DNA of 64,000 bases from Fimbriimonas ginsengisoli Gsoil 348 (GCA_945881865.1 CAMCVK010000007.1:1-64000), one strand, 5' to 3'. Counted from the first letter of the stretch, positions 50,796 to 59,889 are shown. Program-made: numbers and translations. The notes: generated by a model from the letters alone, not told the origin.

Positions 50796-51824
50796 TTAAC
50801 CGACCGAGGACGCTTCGGCGATGGCCCCCCAAACGGCTTCCCCACGGATCTCCGCCACCGGCTGATTTGGCATGGTAACGACGGGCCGAACGCTTTCCGA
50901 CGGTGGGCACCAAAGCCGATGGATTCCGTGCCGGAACAGAGCGACGGTTTGAGTGGGCGTGGTCGCCGCAAGGTGCATGATGCCGTTGTCGAGCGTGACG
51001 ATAAGCTTTGCTTTAGCGATTGCTCCCGCAACTTGGGGCAGGGTAAGGAGCCCGCGAAGGTCGATCAGCGGCGAGTTCGCCAGAAGTTCCTCTTCGGCCG
51101 ATCCACCCTTCCAAAAGGCATTTTGTACGGCCGGTGCCGCTCCGAGCAGACCGACGGAGTTGCCCTCGGCTGCCAATTGGCGGACGAGGGTCAGCCACTT
51201 CTCTACCGGCCAAAGCTTCTCCGGCAGGCTGGCGGAGGTCGCGATAAGCACATCCGGAACCTCGAGGGATGGTTCGTCGCGGGCGATGATCGCCTTGGGA
51301 ATCGGTCCTGCGAGACGGCACTGACGGCAAAATATTTCGGATATGAAACCGGATTCCAAAAACGGATACTTCTCGGTAAGAGTTTCCGAGGTCCACTCCG
51401 TGTCGCTCCAAAGATCGCCGCGTGCGTCCGCTTCGAAAGCAAACTGACCCCGGCCGTTCGTGCCCAGGCTCGGCCCGGTGATAAAGGCGTCGTCCTTGCT
51501 GCCTAAAATGGAAGCGAGGCTCATTGGCCAAGCGGAGTTCTCGACGTTGATGACCCAGTCCGTCGGTGCTTCTTGCGAGAGCAGCTCCCGGACCACCGAC
51601 GCCGTCGAAGGGCGATACTGCAAGTGGAATGAGCTTAGCGCGGCGTCCCGCACGGCGAGTTCGGCCACACGTTCCCCGGCCCACAACTCGATCTTTGCCG
51701 CCGGATAGCGATGCCGCAGCATCTGCAAAAGCGGTTGGACCGCGAAGAAATTCCCCAGCGCGTCGTTCGCGAGAACCACAATTCTGGGGGCATCCGACAA
51801 CCCATCCCCGTAGAATCGCCGCAC
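50796..51824 (-). CDS. Glycosyltransferase family 9 protein (heptosyltransferase-like)
   Basis: A 342-aa GT-B-fold enzyme of family 9, which normally transfers heptose or related sugars onto lipopolysaccharide cores. The first Rossmann half has RIVVLANDALGNFFAVQPLLQMLRHRYP, and the nucleotide-binding second half has VLIATSASLPEKLWPVEKW, LIDLRGLLTLPQVAGAIAKAKLIVTLDNGIMHLAATTPTQTVALFRHG. It starts with GTG (51824), sharing a 56-base divergent gap with the sugar-kinase gene. Confidence 0.82.
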   Translation of the reverse strand: MRRFYGDGLSDAPRIVVLANDALGNFFAVQPLLQMLRHRYPAAKIELWAGERVAELAVRDAALSSFHLQYRPSTASVVRELLSQEAPTDWVINVENSAWPMSLASILGSKDDAFITGPSLGTNGRGQFAFEADARGDLWSDTEWTSETLTEKYPFLESGFISEIFCRQCRLAGPIPKAIIARDEPSLEVPDVLIATSASLPEKLWPVEKWLTLVRQLAAEGNSVGLLGAAPAVQNAFWKGGSAEEELLANSPLIDLRGLLTLPQVAGAIAKAKLIVTLDNGIMHLAATTPTQTVALFRHGIHRLWCPPSESVRPVVTMPNQPVAEIRGEAVWGAIAEASSVG

Positions 51825-51880
51825 GGGTATGTTTTACCTTGGAGCCAATCGAAGGGATTTCGTTCGAACCCAAAGTGAAC

Positions 51881-52789
51881 ATGCGCGTTTTTGTTGGACT
51901 GGATTGCGGCGGTTCTTCTACCCGCGTGCTGGCGGTTGCAGAGGACGGGACCCGACTTTTCCAGGGCAGCTCCGGAGCCGCCAACCTCGTCTCCACCCAT
52001 CCCGACAAGCTCCGCTCACACCTGAGAAAGGCCGCCGAGGGTTGCCCGACACCAAATGCGGTTTGCGGCTGCTTCGCCGGCCTCATCGACGAAGAGCAGC
52101 GCAATCAAGCCGTCTCACTACTACGAGAGATATTCCCGACCGCGCGGCTACGCGCTGAACCTGACTACGTCGCGGCCCTGTACGCCTCGACCCCAGGGAC
52201 GGATGTTTGCGTCGTCGCTGGGACAGGATCGCTCGTGACCTCGCGCGTGGCGTCGGAAGTCGTCAAATCCGGCGGCGGAGGCTACTTGCTCGGAGACGAA
52301 GGTTCGGGTTTTCGGCTGGGCTGCGCCGCGCTGCGGCACTACTTGGCCGATCCGGCGACCGCCAGCCCCGCGTTGCGCCAAGCCGTTGAGGACGCTTTTC
52401 ACACCGCTGTCGAGTCGAAGATTGTTTCGGCCGTATATCAGGCTCCATCGCCGGGAGGCCTCATCGCACGGATCGCTAAAGCACTCGGCCCGGACCTCGC
52501 CAGCGGCTTGCCTTACGCATCTGCCATTCTCGACGCTGAACTTCCGCCGCTCGCCGCCGTTGTCCGAAGGCATATTAGTTTGAATCACCCCAACAAGACG
52601 CAGATGAAGATCTGCCTTGCGGGCGGAATTTGGAAGCTTTCTAAGCAGATCTCGGGCAGGTTTCACGAATTCTTGAAGGCGGAAATGCCCAATATTGCCT
52701 TCGAACTCGTCCGAATTGCCCGCGCGCCCCAGGAAGGTGCGGTAGAACTTGCAAAGGAAATGACAACGGAGACATCGGTTGGGAACTGA
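51881..52789 (+). CDS. BadF/BadG-type sugar kinase (N-acetylglucosamine kinase-like)
   Basis: A 302-aa ASKHA-fold kinase of the BadF/BadG/NAGK type. ATP-binding motifs are FVGLDCGGSSTRVLAVAEDG (1-21), VCVVAGTGSLV and YLLGDEGSGFRLG. Related proteins phosphorylate N-acetylglucosamine or N-acetylmuramic acid. It overlaps the MurQ gene by 11 bases, which strongly links it to amino-sugar recycling: kinase makes MurNAc-6-P and MurQ splits it. I start it at the ATG at 51881; the frame is open much further upstream, but only as antisense to the GT9 gene. Confidence 0.82.
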   Translation: MRVFVGLDCGGSSTRVLAVAEDGTRLFQGSSGAANLVSTHPDKLRSHLRKAAEGCPTPNAVCGCFAGLIDEEQRNQAVSLLREIFPTARLRAEPDYVAALYASTPGTDVCVVAGTGSLVTSRVASEVVKSGGGGYLLGDEGSGFRLGCAALRHYLADPATASPALRQAVEDAFHTAVESKIVSAVYQAPSPGGLIARIAKALGPDLASGLPYASAILDAELPPLAAVVRRHISLNHPNKTQMKICLAGGIWKLSKQISGRFHEFLKAEMPNIAFELVRIARAPQEGAVELAKEMTTETSVGN

Positions 52790-53591
52790 ATCGCGGAATC
52801 CGCGCTCGATTGGACTTGACCGAATGAGTGCCGAAGAAATCGTTCGGCTGATGAACGAAGAGGAAATGGCCGTGATGAAGGCCATGCACGATGCCGAAGC
52901 CGCCATCAGCGTGGCCGCGCGACACGCCGCCACCGCGTTTCAAAGCGGCGGACGGGTGGTTTACGTCGGAGCCGGGACCAGCGGAAGGGTCGCCACGATG
53001 GACGCCGCCGAAATGCCCCCGACTTTCGGAATCGACCCGGATCGCTTTTTGGCCGTGATTGCCGGTGGACCGACGGCTGGCGAAACCGCCGTGGAAAGTG
53101 CCGAAGACAACATGTCGGCCAGCGTTCGAGCGCTCGACGAGATCGAGCTCGTCGAGCGAGACATCCTTATTGGCATCGCCGCGAGCGGAACCACGCCGTT
53201 TGTGGTGTCGGCCGTAAAACATGCCCGCCGCCTCGGCGTTTGGACCTGCGGCATCGCGAATAACCGCAACACCCCTTTGCTACTTGCTGCCGACCACGCC
53301 ATTTTGCTGGACACCGGCCCCGAGGTCTTGACCGGATCAACCCGCTTGAAGGCCGGAACCTCGCAAAAACTGGTGCTGAATCGCATCTCGACCGCCGCGA
53401 TGGTGCTCTCGGGCAAAGTCATCGAGAACCTGATGGTGGACGTGAAGCCGAGCAATACAAAACTCAAAGAGCGATGCGTGCGCATCCTCCGCGACCTCGC
53501 ACCGGTGACCGGCGACGAGGCGAACGAATTGCTGCAGCAGAACGGCTGGAACGTGCGGCGGGCACTCGACGCCGTCGGCGTCCGCGCATAA
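52779..53591 (+). CDS. murQ: N-acetylmuramic acid 6-phosphate etherase
   Basis: A 270-aa SIS-domain enzyme that splits MurNAc-6-P into GlcNAc-6-P and lactate. Motifs: TESRNPRSIGLDRMSAEEIVRLMNEE at the start, VVYVGAGTSGRVATMDAAEMPPTFG, ESAEDNMSASVRAL and ERDILIGIAASGTTPFVVSAVKHAR, and LTGSTRLKAGTSQKLVLNRISTAAM. The TTG start is required for the family's TESRNP opening and is supported by GGAG seven bases upstream. Together with the kinase it forms a two-gene recycling unit. Confidence 0.95.
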   Translation: MGTESRNPRSIGLDRMSAEEIVRLMNEEEMAVMKAMHDAEAAISVAARHAATAFQSGGRVVYVGAGTSGRVATMDAAEMPPTFGIDPDRFLAVIAGGPTAGETAVESAEDNMSASVRALDEIELVERDILIGIAASGTTPFVVSAVKHARRLGVWTCGIANNRNTPLLLAADHAILLDTGPEVLTGSTRLKAGTSQKLVLNRISTAAMVLSGKVIENLMVDVKPSNTKLKERCVRILRDLAPVTGDEANELLQQNGWNVRRALDAVGVRA

Positions 53592-53602
53592 AGGAGCTAT
53601 CC

Positions 53603-54496
53603 GTGCGGCGAGCGCTTGAGGTTCTGGAAGAAGAGGCCATCTACATCCTGCGCGAGGTCGCCGGGCAGTTCGAGCGGCCAATTCTCCTGTTTAGCGGTGG
53701 TAAAGACAGCGTCACATTGGCGCACCTCGCAGTCCGCGCATTCGCACCGATGCCGTCGCCGATCGGGTGGTTGCACGTTGATACTGGCCACAATTTTCCG
53801 GAGACCACCGCCTTCCGAGACGCCTTTGCCCGAGAATTGTCCGCGTCGCTCTCGGTGAGATATGTTCAGGATTCTATCGATGCCGGACTCGTTACGGAAG
53901 AAACTGGTCCGCGTGCCAGCCGCAACGGTCTGCAAAGCGTGACGCTGATGTCCGCAATTCGCGAGCTGAAGATCGACGCGGCCATCGGCGGGGCACGACG
54001 CGACGAAGAGCGAGCCCGGGCGAAAGAAAGGATTTTTTCCCATCGCGACGCCTTTGGAAGCTGGGAACCACGTCAGCAGCGCCCGGAAGTTTGGCGGCAC
54101 TTCAACGGCGCAAAAAGTGTCGGCGAGCACTTTCGGGTTTTTCCGCTGAGTAACTGGACGGAGCAAGACGTTTGGGCCTACATCGCCCAGGAGCAACTTC
54201 CCTTGCCTTCTCTGTATTTCTCGCATCGGCGGCGAGTTTTTTGGCGAGATGGCGTGCTGTTTGCCGATACGGAGTTCTTACGACCGGAAGCCGGCGAAAC
54301 GGTTTTTGAGGCGGATGTTCGCTTTCGAACCGTCGGCGATGCCAGTTGCACGGGAGCCTTCGAATCGACCGCCGACACCATCGAAGCGGTGATTGCCGAG
54401 GTCGCCGGTCTGCGAATGAGCGAACGCGCCGGAAGGGGCGACGACCGCCGTACCGACTCGGCCATGGAGGACCGCAAGCGTCATGGGTATTTCTGA
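53603..54496 (+). CDS. cysD: Sulfate adenylyltransferase subunit 2
   Basis: A 297-aa ATP-PPase subunit that forms APS from sulfate and ATP with CysN. Motifs: the PP-loop ILLFSGGKDSVTLAHLA, WLHVDTGHNFPETTAFRD, and AIGGARRDEERARAKERIFSHRD, and the C-terminus RMSERAGRGDDRRTDSAMEDRKRHGYF that is typical of CysD. I start it at the GTG at 53603, preceded by AAGGAG with a six-base gap; the open frame further upstream overlaps murQ and is Arg-rich. It overlaps the next gene by 14 bases. Confidence 0.95.
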   Translation: MRRALEVLEEEAIYILREVAGQFERPILLFSGGKDSVTLAHLAVRAFAPMPSPIGWLHVDTGHNFPETTAFRDAFARELSASLSVRYVQDSIDAGLVTEETGPRASRNGLQSVTLMSAIRELKIDAAIGGARRDEERARAKERIFSHRDAFGSWEPRQQRPEVWRHFNGAKSVGEHFRVFPLSNWTEQDVWAYIAQEQLPLPSLYFSHRRRVFWRDGVLFADTEFLRPEAGETVFEADVRFRTVGDASCTGAFESTADTIEAVIAEVAGLRMSERAGRGDDRRTDSAMEDRKRHGYF

Positions 54497-56255
54497 CCTC
54501 CCATTGGTTCGAATCGCCACCGCCGGGAGCGTGGATGACGGGAAGAGCACGCTCCTTGGTCGCCTGCTTTTTGAAACCGGAGCGCTGCTCGACGACCAGG
54601 TGGAGAACCTGCGGGCGACCACCGCACGGCGGGGCGAAACCGGCCTCAACCTCGCCCTGGTAACCGACGGCCTGCGGGCCGAACGCGAACAAAACATCAC
54701 GATCGACGTTGCCTACCGTCCTTTTTGGACGGCGACCCGGAGGTTTCTTCTGGCGGATTCGCCGGGCCACGAGCAATACACGCGCAACATGGTGACGGCC
54801 GCCTCGACCGCCGACGCCTTGCTGGTGCTGTGCGATGCCCGAAACGGGGCGAGCGTGCAATCTCGTCGGCACCTTGCCGTGGCAGCTCACCTTGGCGTTC
54901 CGCACCTCGTTCTCGTCGTCAATAAGATGGACTCGGTGGACTGGAACGAAGATGTCTACCGCGCAATCGTCGCCGACCTGACCGACTATGCCGCCCGAAT
55001 CGGGGCGCCGTTGCCGAATTCCATTCCGGTGTCGGCGCTAAACGGCGACAATGTCATCACGGCCTCGGCAAACTCCCCTTGGTACGCCGGCCCGACGTTG
55101 CTGGAGTTCCTCAACACGATTCCGGTCGCGATTTCTGAGCCGGAAGCGGCCCGCTTCGCGGTCCAGGTGGTCTTGCGAGGGGAGGAGCAGGCGCGCTTTC
55201 TGGCCGGAACGCTGGAAGGCGGCCCGCTTGTCGTCGGGGACTCGCTTTCCACGCCGGACGGACGCACCGCCCGGGTTCGAACCCTATTTTCTGCTGGCCG
55301 AGAAACGCCGGTCGCGGACGCAGGTGCGCCGGTTGCGGTCCGGCTGGATACCGAGCTAGACATCGCTCGCGGGGACGTGCTTTCCACGGTCGCGATGCCG
55401 ACCTTCGACACTCTCGACTGCACCCTCTTCTGGATGGACTCCGACCCGGTGCGCGTCGGAATGACCTATCGCCTCCGCAACGGCGCACGCGAGATCGCCG
55501 CCCAGGTCATCTCCTTGGACGGCGTTTTCGACGTTCACGACGGTCGGTTTACGGAAGGCCAAACGCTCGGCCTGAATGACCTTGGACGGGTTCGGCTGCG
55601 GCTTTCTCGGCCCGAGGCGCTTCGCCCGTACCCCGAATCGCGCACCTTTGGCAGCTTCGTTCTGGTCTCGCCATCGCACCAAACGGTCGCGGCAGGTTGC
55701 ATCCTAGAACTCACCAGCGCGCGGGCAAACTCCGCGCCGAAAAACGCCGTCATCTGGCTAACCGGCTTGAGCGGGGCCGGAAAGTCGACGTTGGCCGATG
55801 CCTTCGTTAGTTCGATGACCGCCCGTGGGGTTCAAACTTTTGCATTGGACGGCGATAAGCTACGCACCGGTTTGTGCTCCGACTTGGGCTTCTCTCCCGA
55901 GGATCGGATCGAGAACATTCGCCGCACCGCTGAGGTTGCGAAGATGATTGCCCGCGAAGGCACATTGGTCGTTTGCAGCCTCATCTCCCCGCTTCGAGAG
56001 CATCGCGACCTCGCGCGCAGGATCGTCGGAGAGGGGTTCATCGAAGTCTTCGTCGATTGTCCACTTGACGAGTGCATTCGCCGCGACCCGAAGGGGCTCT
56101 ACGCCCGGGCAATCGCCGGAAACTTGCCGGGATTCACCGGAATTGGCGCGCCCTACGAGGCCCCGGAGTCGCCCGAACTGGTGATTCACACCGCAACGGA
56201 CACCGTGTCCGAAGCCAGCGAAAAGCTATGGCGATACTTCTCGGCTAGGCCGTAG
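54483..56255 (+). CDS. cysNC: Bifunctional sulfate adenylyltransferase subunit 1 / APS kinase
   Basis: A 590-aa fusion. The N-terminal GTPase part (CysN, about 1-420) has the P-loop GSVDDGKSTLLGRLL, GETGLNLALVTDGLRAEREQNITIDVAYRPF, DSPGHEQYTRNMVTAAS and NKMDSVDW, and drives APS formation. The C-terminal part (CysC, about 420-590) has the P-loop WLTGLSGAGKSTLADAF, LDGDKLRTGLCSDLGFSPEDRIENIRRTAEVAKM and the ICSLISPLR-type strand, and converts APS to PAPS. The fusion (NodQ-like) makes PAPS, not just APS. It lies head-on to a sulfotransferase gene. Confidence 0.95.
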   Translation: MGISDLPLVRIATAGSVDDGKSTLLGRLLFETGALLDDQVENLRATTARRGETGLNLALVTDGLRAEREQNITIDVAYRPFWTATRRFLLADSPGHEQYTRNMVTAASTADALLVLCDARNGASVQSRRHLAVAAHLGVPHLVLVVNKMDSVDWNEDVYRAIVADLTDYAARIGAPLPNSIPVSALNGDNVITASANSPWYAGPTLLEFLNTIPVAISEPEAARFAVQVVLRGEEQARFLAGTLEGGPLVVGDSLSTPDGRTARVRTLFSAGRETPVADAGAPVAVRLDTELDIARGDVLSTVAMPTFDTLDCTLFWMDSDPVRVGMTYRLRNGAREIAAQVISLDGVFDVHDGRFTEGQTLGLNDLGRVRLRLSRPEALRPYPESRTFGSFVLVSPSHQTVAAGCILELTSARANSAPKNAVIWLTGLSGAGKSTLADAFVSSMTARGVQTFALDGDKLRTGLCSDLGFSPEDRIENIRRTAEVAKMIAREGTLVVCSLISPLREHRDLARRIVGEGFIEVFVDCPLDECIRRDPKGLYARAIAGNLPGFTGIGAPYEAPESPELVIHTATDTVSEASEKLWRYFSARP

Positions 56256-58092
56256 GCAAGAGGTCGCGGAACTCGCCGATCCAGGGTTCAAACTTGCGCC
56301 AACGTTCAACGGACGTCTTGTAAATGGGTTGGCGCACCTGCCAGAGGCTGGGCGTTCGCACTGCGCGCTCGTTCTTCTCGTGATGCAGGCAGGCGTCGTC
56401 CCACGGCAGTCCGGAGAATTCGATCAGCCGGCGGGTCTGGTTGTCCCGGTCGGCCACGATCTCCTCGTACTGCACTTCCATGAACTGCTCGGGCGGCAGA
56501 ACCTCACGCCAATGCGCAATGATGCGCTGGTATTGGCGATAGGCGAACATGATATTGCTCTTGTCGTGCGCGAAAACCGGTGGGCGCTGGTAGGCCGTGG
56601 TATAGATCGAAAGACAGTTGTCGATCGGGCTCCGCCGCACGTGAATGATCTTCGTTTTCGGAAACGCGGTGTGAATGAGCCCGAGCATCGCGTAGTTGTG
56701 CGGGAGTTTGTCGGTGACACGCTTGGCATTCGGCCCAAGCTTTTGTAGGTCAGCAAGGTAGCGGTCGCCTAGCTCGCGAATCTTTAGGGGGTTGGGAACG
56801 TGCCCCTCGTCGAACGCCTCGTCCTCGTGGTCGTGCCAAAACGGCAGCTCACCGGCACCGATGACGTCCGGATGGCTTGAGAGAATCTGCTCCAACAGCG
56901 AGGTGCCCGACCGCATCATGCCGACGATCATCAGCGGCAACTCGGAATCCGAACCGCTTTGGCTGAGTTCCGCGAGCTTGTCGGCGGTGAAAGTTTCCAT
57001 CGTCCGGCCAAACCGTGCCGCATAGTTTTCGCGCTCCCAAGCCTGTTCGCCGAGCCACACTTTGTAAGCCATCCGGTTCGCGGCGTCGTAATGGTGCATC
57101 GACGCCTCGAATTGCTGCAAGTCCTCGTACGCCTTCCCTAGGGCGTAGTTCATGTCGGTCAGGTCTCGGTCCGGCAGTGCCAGGTTCTCGGACCGCTGTC
57201 GCAAGTCTTCGATGAGCTCGGGGTCAACGAGCGTCGCCTTTTTCGCCCGGAAAAGGTTGTAGTAGGCGAAGCCGTGGTCAGGAGCCTTTCGAACCGCGTC
57301 CTCCAGCAGGGTGAGCGATTTCTCGAACTGTCCCTGTTCCTGGAGCCAGTATCCGAGCGCGGCGCGGGCCAGTCCGTCCGCCGGATTGAGCTTGACGGCC
57401 CGTCGCAGGTACGGTTCGGCTTCGTCGCCACGCTGAACTTCGGCCAAAGCGAGGGCCATCAGCCAGTTTGATGCGGCGTCCAGTCGGTTTAGCTCGATCG
57501 CCCGCTCGGCGGCGGCAAGAGTTTCCGGGAATCTTTCGCGGGCCAAAAGGAGCTTGGCAAGGTTCTGCCAACCAACGAGGTTTCTCGGCGAGAGTTCGAC
57601 CAGCCGGTAGAAAGCATCGATCGCCGCCGAAGTCTCGCCGCTGTCTCGCAACGCACAGGCGTAGTTCTGAGCCGCTTCCGGGTTGGTCGGATCGATTTCG
57701 ACTGCCCGCGAAAACACGCTCTTTGCGTCTGGCAGCCGCTGGAATCGGAGGAGCATCAGGCCGAGATGGATCAGCAAGCCCGGGTCTTCGGGCTGGGCGA
57801 GGACGGCGGCCTCCGCACAGGTCAGCGCTTCCTCGAACCGGCGTTGCTTAACGAGCAGCTTGCTGTAGACGATCAGGCCCTCGACGTGGCCCGGATCGTG
57901 CTCGAGCGCGTTGATGAGCTTCGATTCCGCTTCGGCGTCCCGCCCGCGCTGCGTATCGATGATCGCCGCGATAGTGAGGGCCGCAGGGTCGTTGGGATGC
58001 GTTGCCAGCACGCCACGGATGGTGACCTCAGCGGCTGCCGTTTGGCCCCGCTGCAACAGGCTTAAGGCATTGGCCTTCGCGGCGTCGAGCAT
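56245..58092 (-). CDS. TPR-repeat sulfotransferase
   Basis: A 615-aa protein with at least seven tetratricopeptide repeats (about 1-310), then a sulfotransferase domain (about 380-610). The PAPS-binding loop is IVGMMRSGTSLLEQILSSHPDVIGAGELPFW (5' phosphosulfate) and the 3' phosphate site is IIHVRRSPIDNCLSIY; PPEQFMEVQYEEIVADR closes the fold. TPR-sulfotransferases sulfate peptides or polysaccharides. Its 3' end overlaps that of cysNC by 11 bases, so the PAPS producer and the user lie next to each other. TAGCCT sits six bases before the ATG. Confidence 0.9.
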   Translation of the reverse strand: MLDAAKANALSLLQRGQTAAAEVTIRGVLATHPNDPAALTIAAIIDTQRGRDAEAESKLINALEHDPGHVEGLIVYSKLLVKQRRFEEALTCAEAAVLAQPEDPGLLIHLGLMLLRFQRLPDAKSVFSRAVEIDPTNPEAAQNYACALRDSGETSAAIDAFYRLVELSPRNLVGWQNLAKLLLARERFPETLAAAERAIELNRLDAASNWLMALALAEVQRGDEAEPYLRRAVKLNPADGLARAALGYWLQEQGQFEKSLTLLEDAVRKAPDHGFAYYNLFRAKKATLVDPELIEDLRQRSENLALPDRDLTDMNYALGKAYEDLQQFEASMHHYDAANRMAYKVWLGEQAWERENYAARFGRTMETFTADKLAELSQSGSDSELPLMIVGMMRSGTSLLEQILSSHPDVIGAGELPFWHDHEDEAFDEGHVPNPLKIRELGDRYLADLQKLGPNAKRVTDKLPHNYAMLGLIHTAFPKTKIIHVRRSPIDNCLSIYTTAYQRPPVFAHDKSNIMFAYRQYQRIIAHWREVLPPEQFMEVQYEEIVADRDNQTRRLIEFSGLPWDDACLHHEKNERAVRTPSLWQVRQPIYKTSVERWRKFEPWIGEFRDLLPTA

Positions 58093-58098
58093 GAGTCT

Positions 58099-58104
58099 AG
58101 GCTA
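58099..58104 (-). promoter_or_regulatory. -10-like TAGCCT, 6 bases before the ATG at 58092
   Basis: On the minus strand TAGCCT is followed by AGACTC and the ATG of the TPR-sulfotransferase, just downstream of the lipoprotein-gene terminator. Confidence 0.4.
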
Positions 58105-58118
58105 CCGCACACAAAAAG

Positions 58119-58142
58119 GCCCCGCACCTTTCGGTGCGAGGC
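58119..58142 (-). terminator. Rho-independent terminator after the prepilin/lipoprotein pair
   Basis: On the minus strand GCCTCGCACC and GGTGCGGGGC form a 10-base stem (one G-T pair) with a GAAA loop, followed by C and five T. It ends the 58151-59187 unit. Confidence 0.8.
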
Positions 58143-58150
58143 TCTTAGCT

Positions 58151-58351
58151 TTACTTGCCTTTTCCGGCGCCTTCCGATCCGTCAGCACGGACCGCAGTGT
58201 CCTGGTTTCCACCTTCCGGAACGCCCTTGTTTACAAGGTCCTTATATTCCGTACCGGAGATGGTCTTGTCGTTCGGCCCAACCTGGTTGTTGCAACCGCA
58301 AACCGCGATCGCAACGATCAAGAAAGCAACCGCGATTAGTTGCTTGACCAA
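58151..58351 (-). CDS. Small lipoprotein paired with a prepilin (2)
   Basis: A 66-aa lipoprotein: [22 protein letters not shown], with the lipobox Cys at about residue 20, then a short acidic chain ending EGAGKGK. Its ATG lies inside the 3' end of the prepilin gene (16-base overlap), so translation is coupled. It is the counterpart of the lipoprotein at 41941-42216. Confidence 0.72.
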   Translation of the reverse strand: MVKQLIAVAFLIVAIAVCGCNNQVGPNDKTISGTEYKDLVNKGVPEGGNQDTAVRADGSEGAGKGK

Positions 58352-59187
58352 TACGCACCCCAGAACTTGAGCAGGTCGCGCTGGGTCGCCTTGACGCAGT
58401 AGTCGGCGGTCGTACCGTCGAACTCGTTTCGGCTCGGCGTATCCGCATAGCGCTTCACAAACTTCTCGTTGCCGTACTTGCCGGCGTGACCGTCAGCAAA
58501 AGCACCGATGAACTTCTGACCGTAGGTTCGGCGAGCGTCAAACACGAGCGCGTTCCACGAGAACGTGTCGGTGTACCGGTCAGCGATCGGCTGCGAAGCC
58601 TGCCACTGGAACCGGAGCCAGCTCCAGCCCTGAATGAAGCCGTATCGGGTCGGGGTAACTGCGAGTCGAGCTGCCGGGTCCTCGAAGGAGGTCAGCGATC
58701 GCATGCCGCTTGCAACCGGGTCGGCTTCTGCCGTGCACGGGTTGTTCGAAGCGCCAAACTGGGTGTAGCCGTCTACGTTGATCGAGAACGACGTGATCCA
58801 AGCCCAGGTGTAGGTGTACGGCTCGTACGGGTAGTACGGGTCCAAGTACCGCTTGTTGTAGTCCGTGATTTCCGAAACCGTCTTGTCGAAGTAGATCGAC
58901 TGGTTCTTGACGTAGGGGAACGTTCGGCCAACCCACGTGTTGTTGTAGTGGTAGACGTTGCTGTCCACGGCCGGGTTCTCGACCCATCCGTAGTTTGGCA
59001 CTGCCATGTCGTCGTAGTCGCCAGAGTACATCTGAAGACCAAGCGCAACCTGCTTGAGGCCGGAAAGAGAAGACGTGATCTTTGCAGCGGCCTTAGCCTG
59101 TGCAAATACCGGGAAGAGGATAGCGGCCAGGATCGCGATGATCGCGATGACAACCAATAGTTCGATAAGGGTAAAAGCTCGTCGCAT
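58336..59187 (-). CDS. Prepilin-type protein (2), minus strand
   Basis: A 283-aa prepilin-like protein: [28 protein letters not shown], then a mature domain with [26 protein letters not shown] and the C-terminal [24 protein letters not shown]. The position of the H-X9-DG His is Tyr. GGAG six bases before the ATG is a good Shine-Dalgarno. It overlaps the lipoprotein gene; both are stopped by the terminator at 58119-58142. Confidence 0.82.
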   Translation of the reverse strand: MRRAFTLIELLVVIAIIAILAAILFPVFAQAKAAAKITSSLSGLKQVALGLQMYSGDYDDMAVPNYGWVENPAVDSNVYHYNNTWVGRTFPYVKNQSIYFDKTVSEITDYNKRYLDPYYPYEPYTYTWAWITSFSINVDGYTQFGASNNPCTAEADPVASGMRSLTSFEDPAARLAVTPTRYGFIQGWSWLRFQWQASQPIADRYTDTFSWNALVFDARRTYGQKFIGAFADGHAGKYGNEKFVKRYADTPSRNEFDGTTADYCVKATQRDLLKFWGAYWSSN

Positions 59188-59247
59188 AAGTGCTCCGAGG
59201 AAAGGGTATGTCCACTAGGTTAAGGGCAGGTTAAGCCAAGGTGATTT

Positions 59248-59841
59248 TTACCGAATTATGGTCGTCATTTCTTGCGCGTTTTTGACTTGGCGGCGCTTGC
59301 CGGTCAGTCCGTACCAAAAGTGCCCGCCATGACCCGAGTGCCCAACCACCAGCACCCTACCCTTGGCGTACTTTGCCCGGAACACCTTCAGGCATTCCGC
59401 GACTTGCGCGAGGCCGGCACCGTAGGTCGGCGAGTTCGGCAATCGGTCGCTGCCAGGGATGGTGGTGAACAATCCGCCGAGCCCAGGCGGGATGGAAACC
59501 TTGCCGCTGTAGCCGAATCGGGTGGCGACGGCGCCTTTACGGCGGCCGGTGCAGCACTCATAGAGCAGCGGCCAAACAATGGCCTTCTGTCCGGTGGCGC
59601 GCAGGTAGGGCCCGATGGTTCGCAAGGCGCGCTCGCTTGGCGAGACTAAAATGGTGTCGAACGGCTTACCCGCAACCAGCCGGTCGGTAAGGGCCTTCAC
59701 CTGCTGGTTACCAAGCTCGGAGAACACGTTTAGCGTTCGGCTGTTGTAACGCCCGGTCGCGTTAGCGACAGTTTCGGCATGGCGCACGTACGTGACGTCG
59801 CAGGTCTGCGGCGGGAACAGAACCAGAAATGCGGCAAGCAT
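59248..59841 (-). CDS. Histidine phosphatase family protein
   Basis: A 197-aa phosphoglycerate-mutase-like phosphatase. The catalytic His lies in DVTYVRHAETVAN (RHA instead of the more usual RHG), with SPSERALRTIGPYLRAT and the second His in VLVVGHSGHGGHFWY. A short hydrophobic leader (MLAAFLVLFPPQ) suggests export. The substrate is unknown. It lies downstream of rpoC, past a hairpin, and 60 bases before the prepilin gene on the same strand. Confidence 0.82.
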   Translation of the reverse strand: MLAAFLVLFPPQTCDVTYVRHAETVANATGRYNSRTLNVFSELGNQQVKALTDRLVAGKPFDTILVSPSERALRTIGPYLRATGQKAIVWPLLYECCTGRRKGAVATRFGYSGKVSIPPGLGGLFTTIPGSDRLPNSPTYGAGLAQVAECLKVFRAKYAKGRVLVVGHSGHGGHFWYGLTGKRRQVKNAQEMTTIIR

Positions 59842-59851
59842 GGTTCATTTT

Positions 59852-59875
59852 GCCCCGGAACGGATGTTCCGGGGC
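59852..59875 (-). terminator. Hairpin after rpoC
   Basis: GCCCCGGAAC and GTTCCGGGGC form a 10-base stem with a four-base loop, 15 bases past the rpoC stop. The minus-strand sequence after it has no T-run, so it may be a weak terminator or a 3'-end structure. It lies just before the start of the phosphatase gene. Confidence 0.5.
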
Positions 59876-59889
59876 GGATGGTGAGGAGG

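Noticed and set aside
54500-54520. GGTTCGAAT, a tRNA T-loop-like sequence
   Set aside because: It lies in the first codons of cysNC; no acceptor or anticodon stem can be drawn around it.
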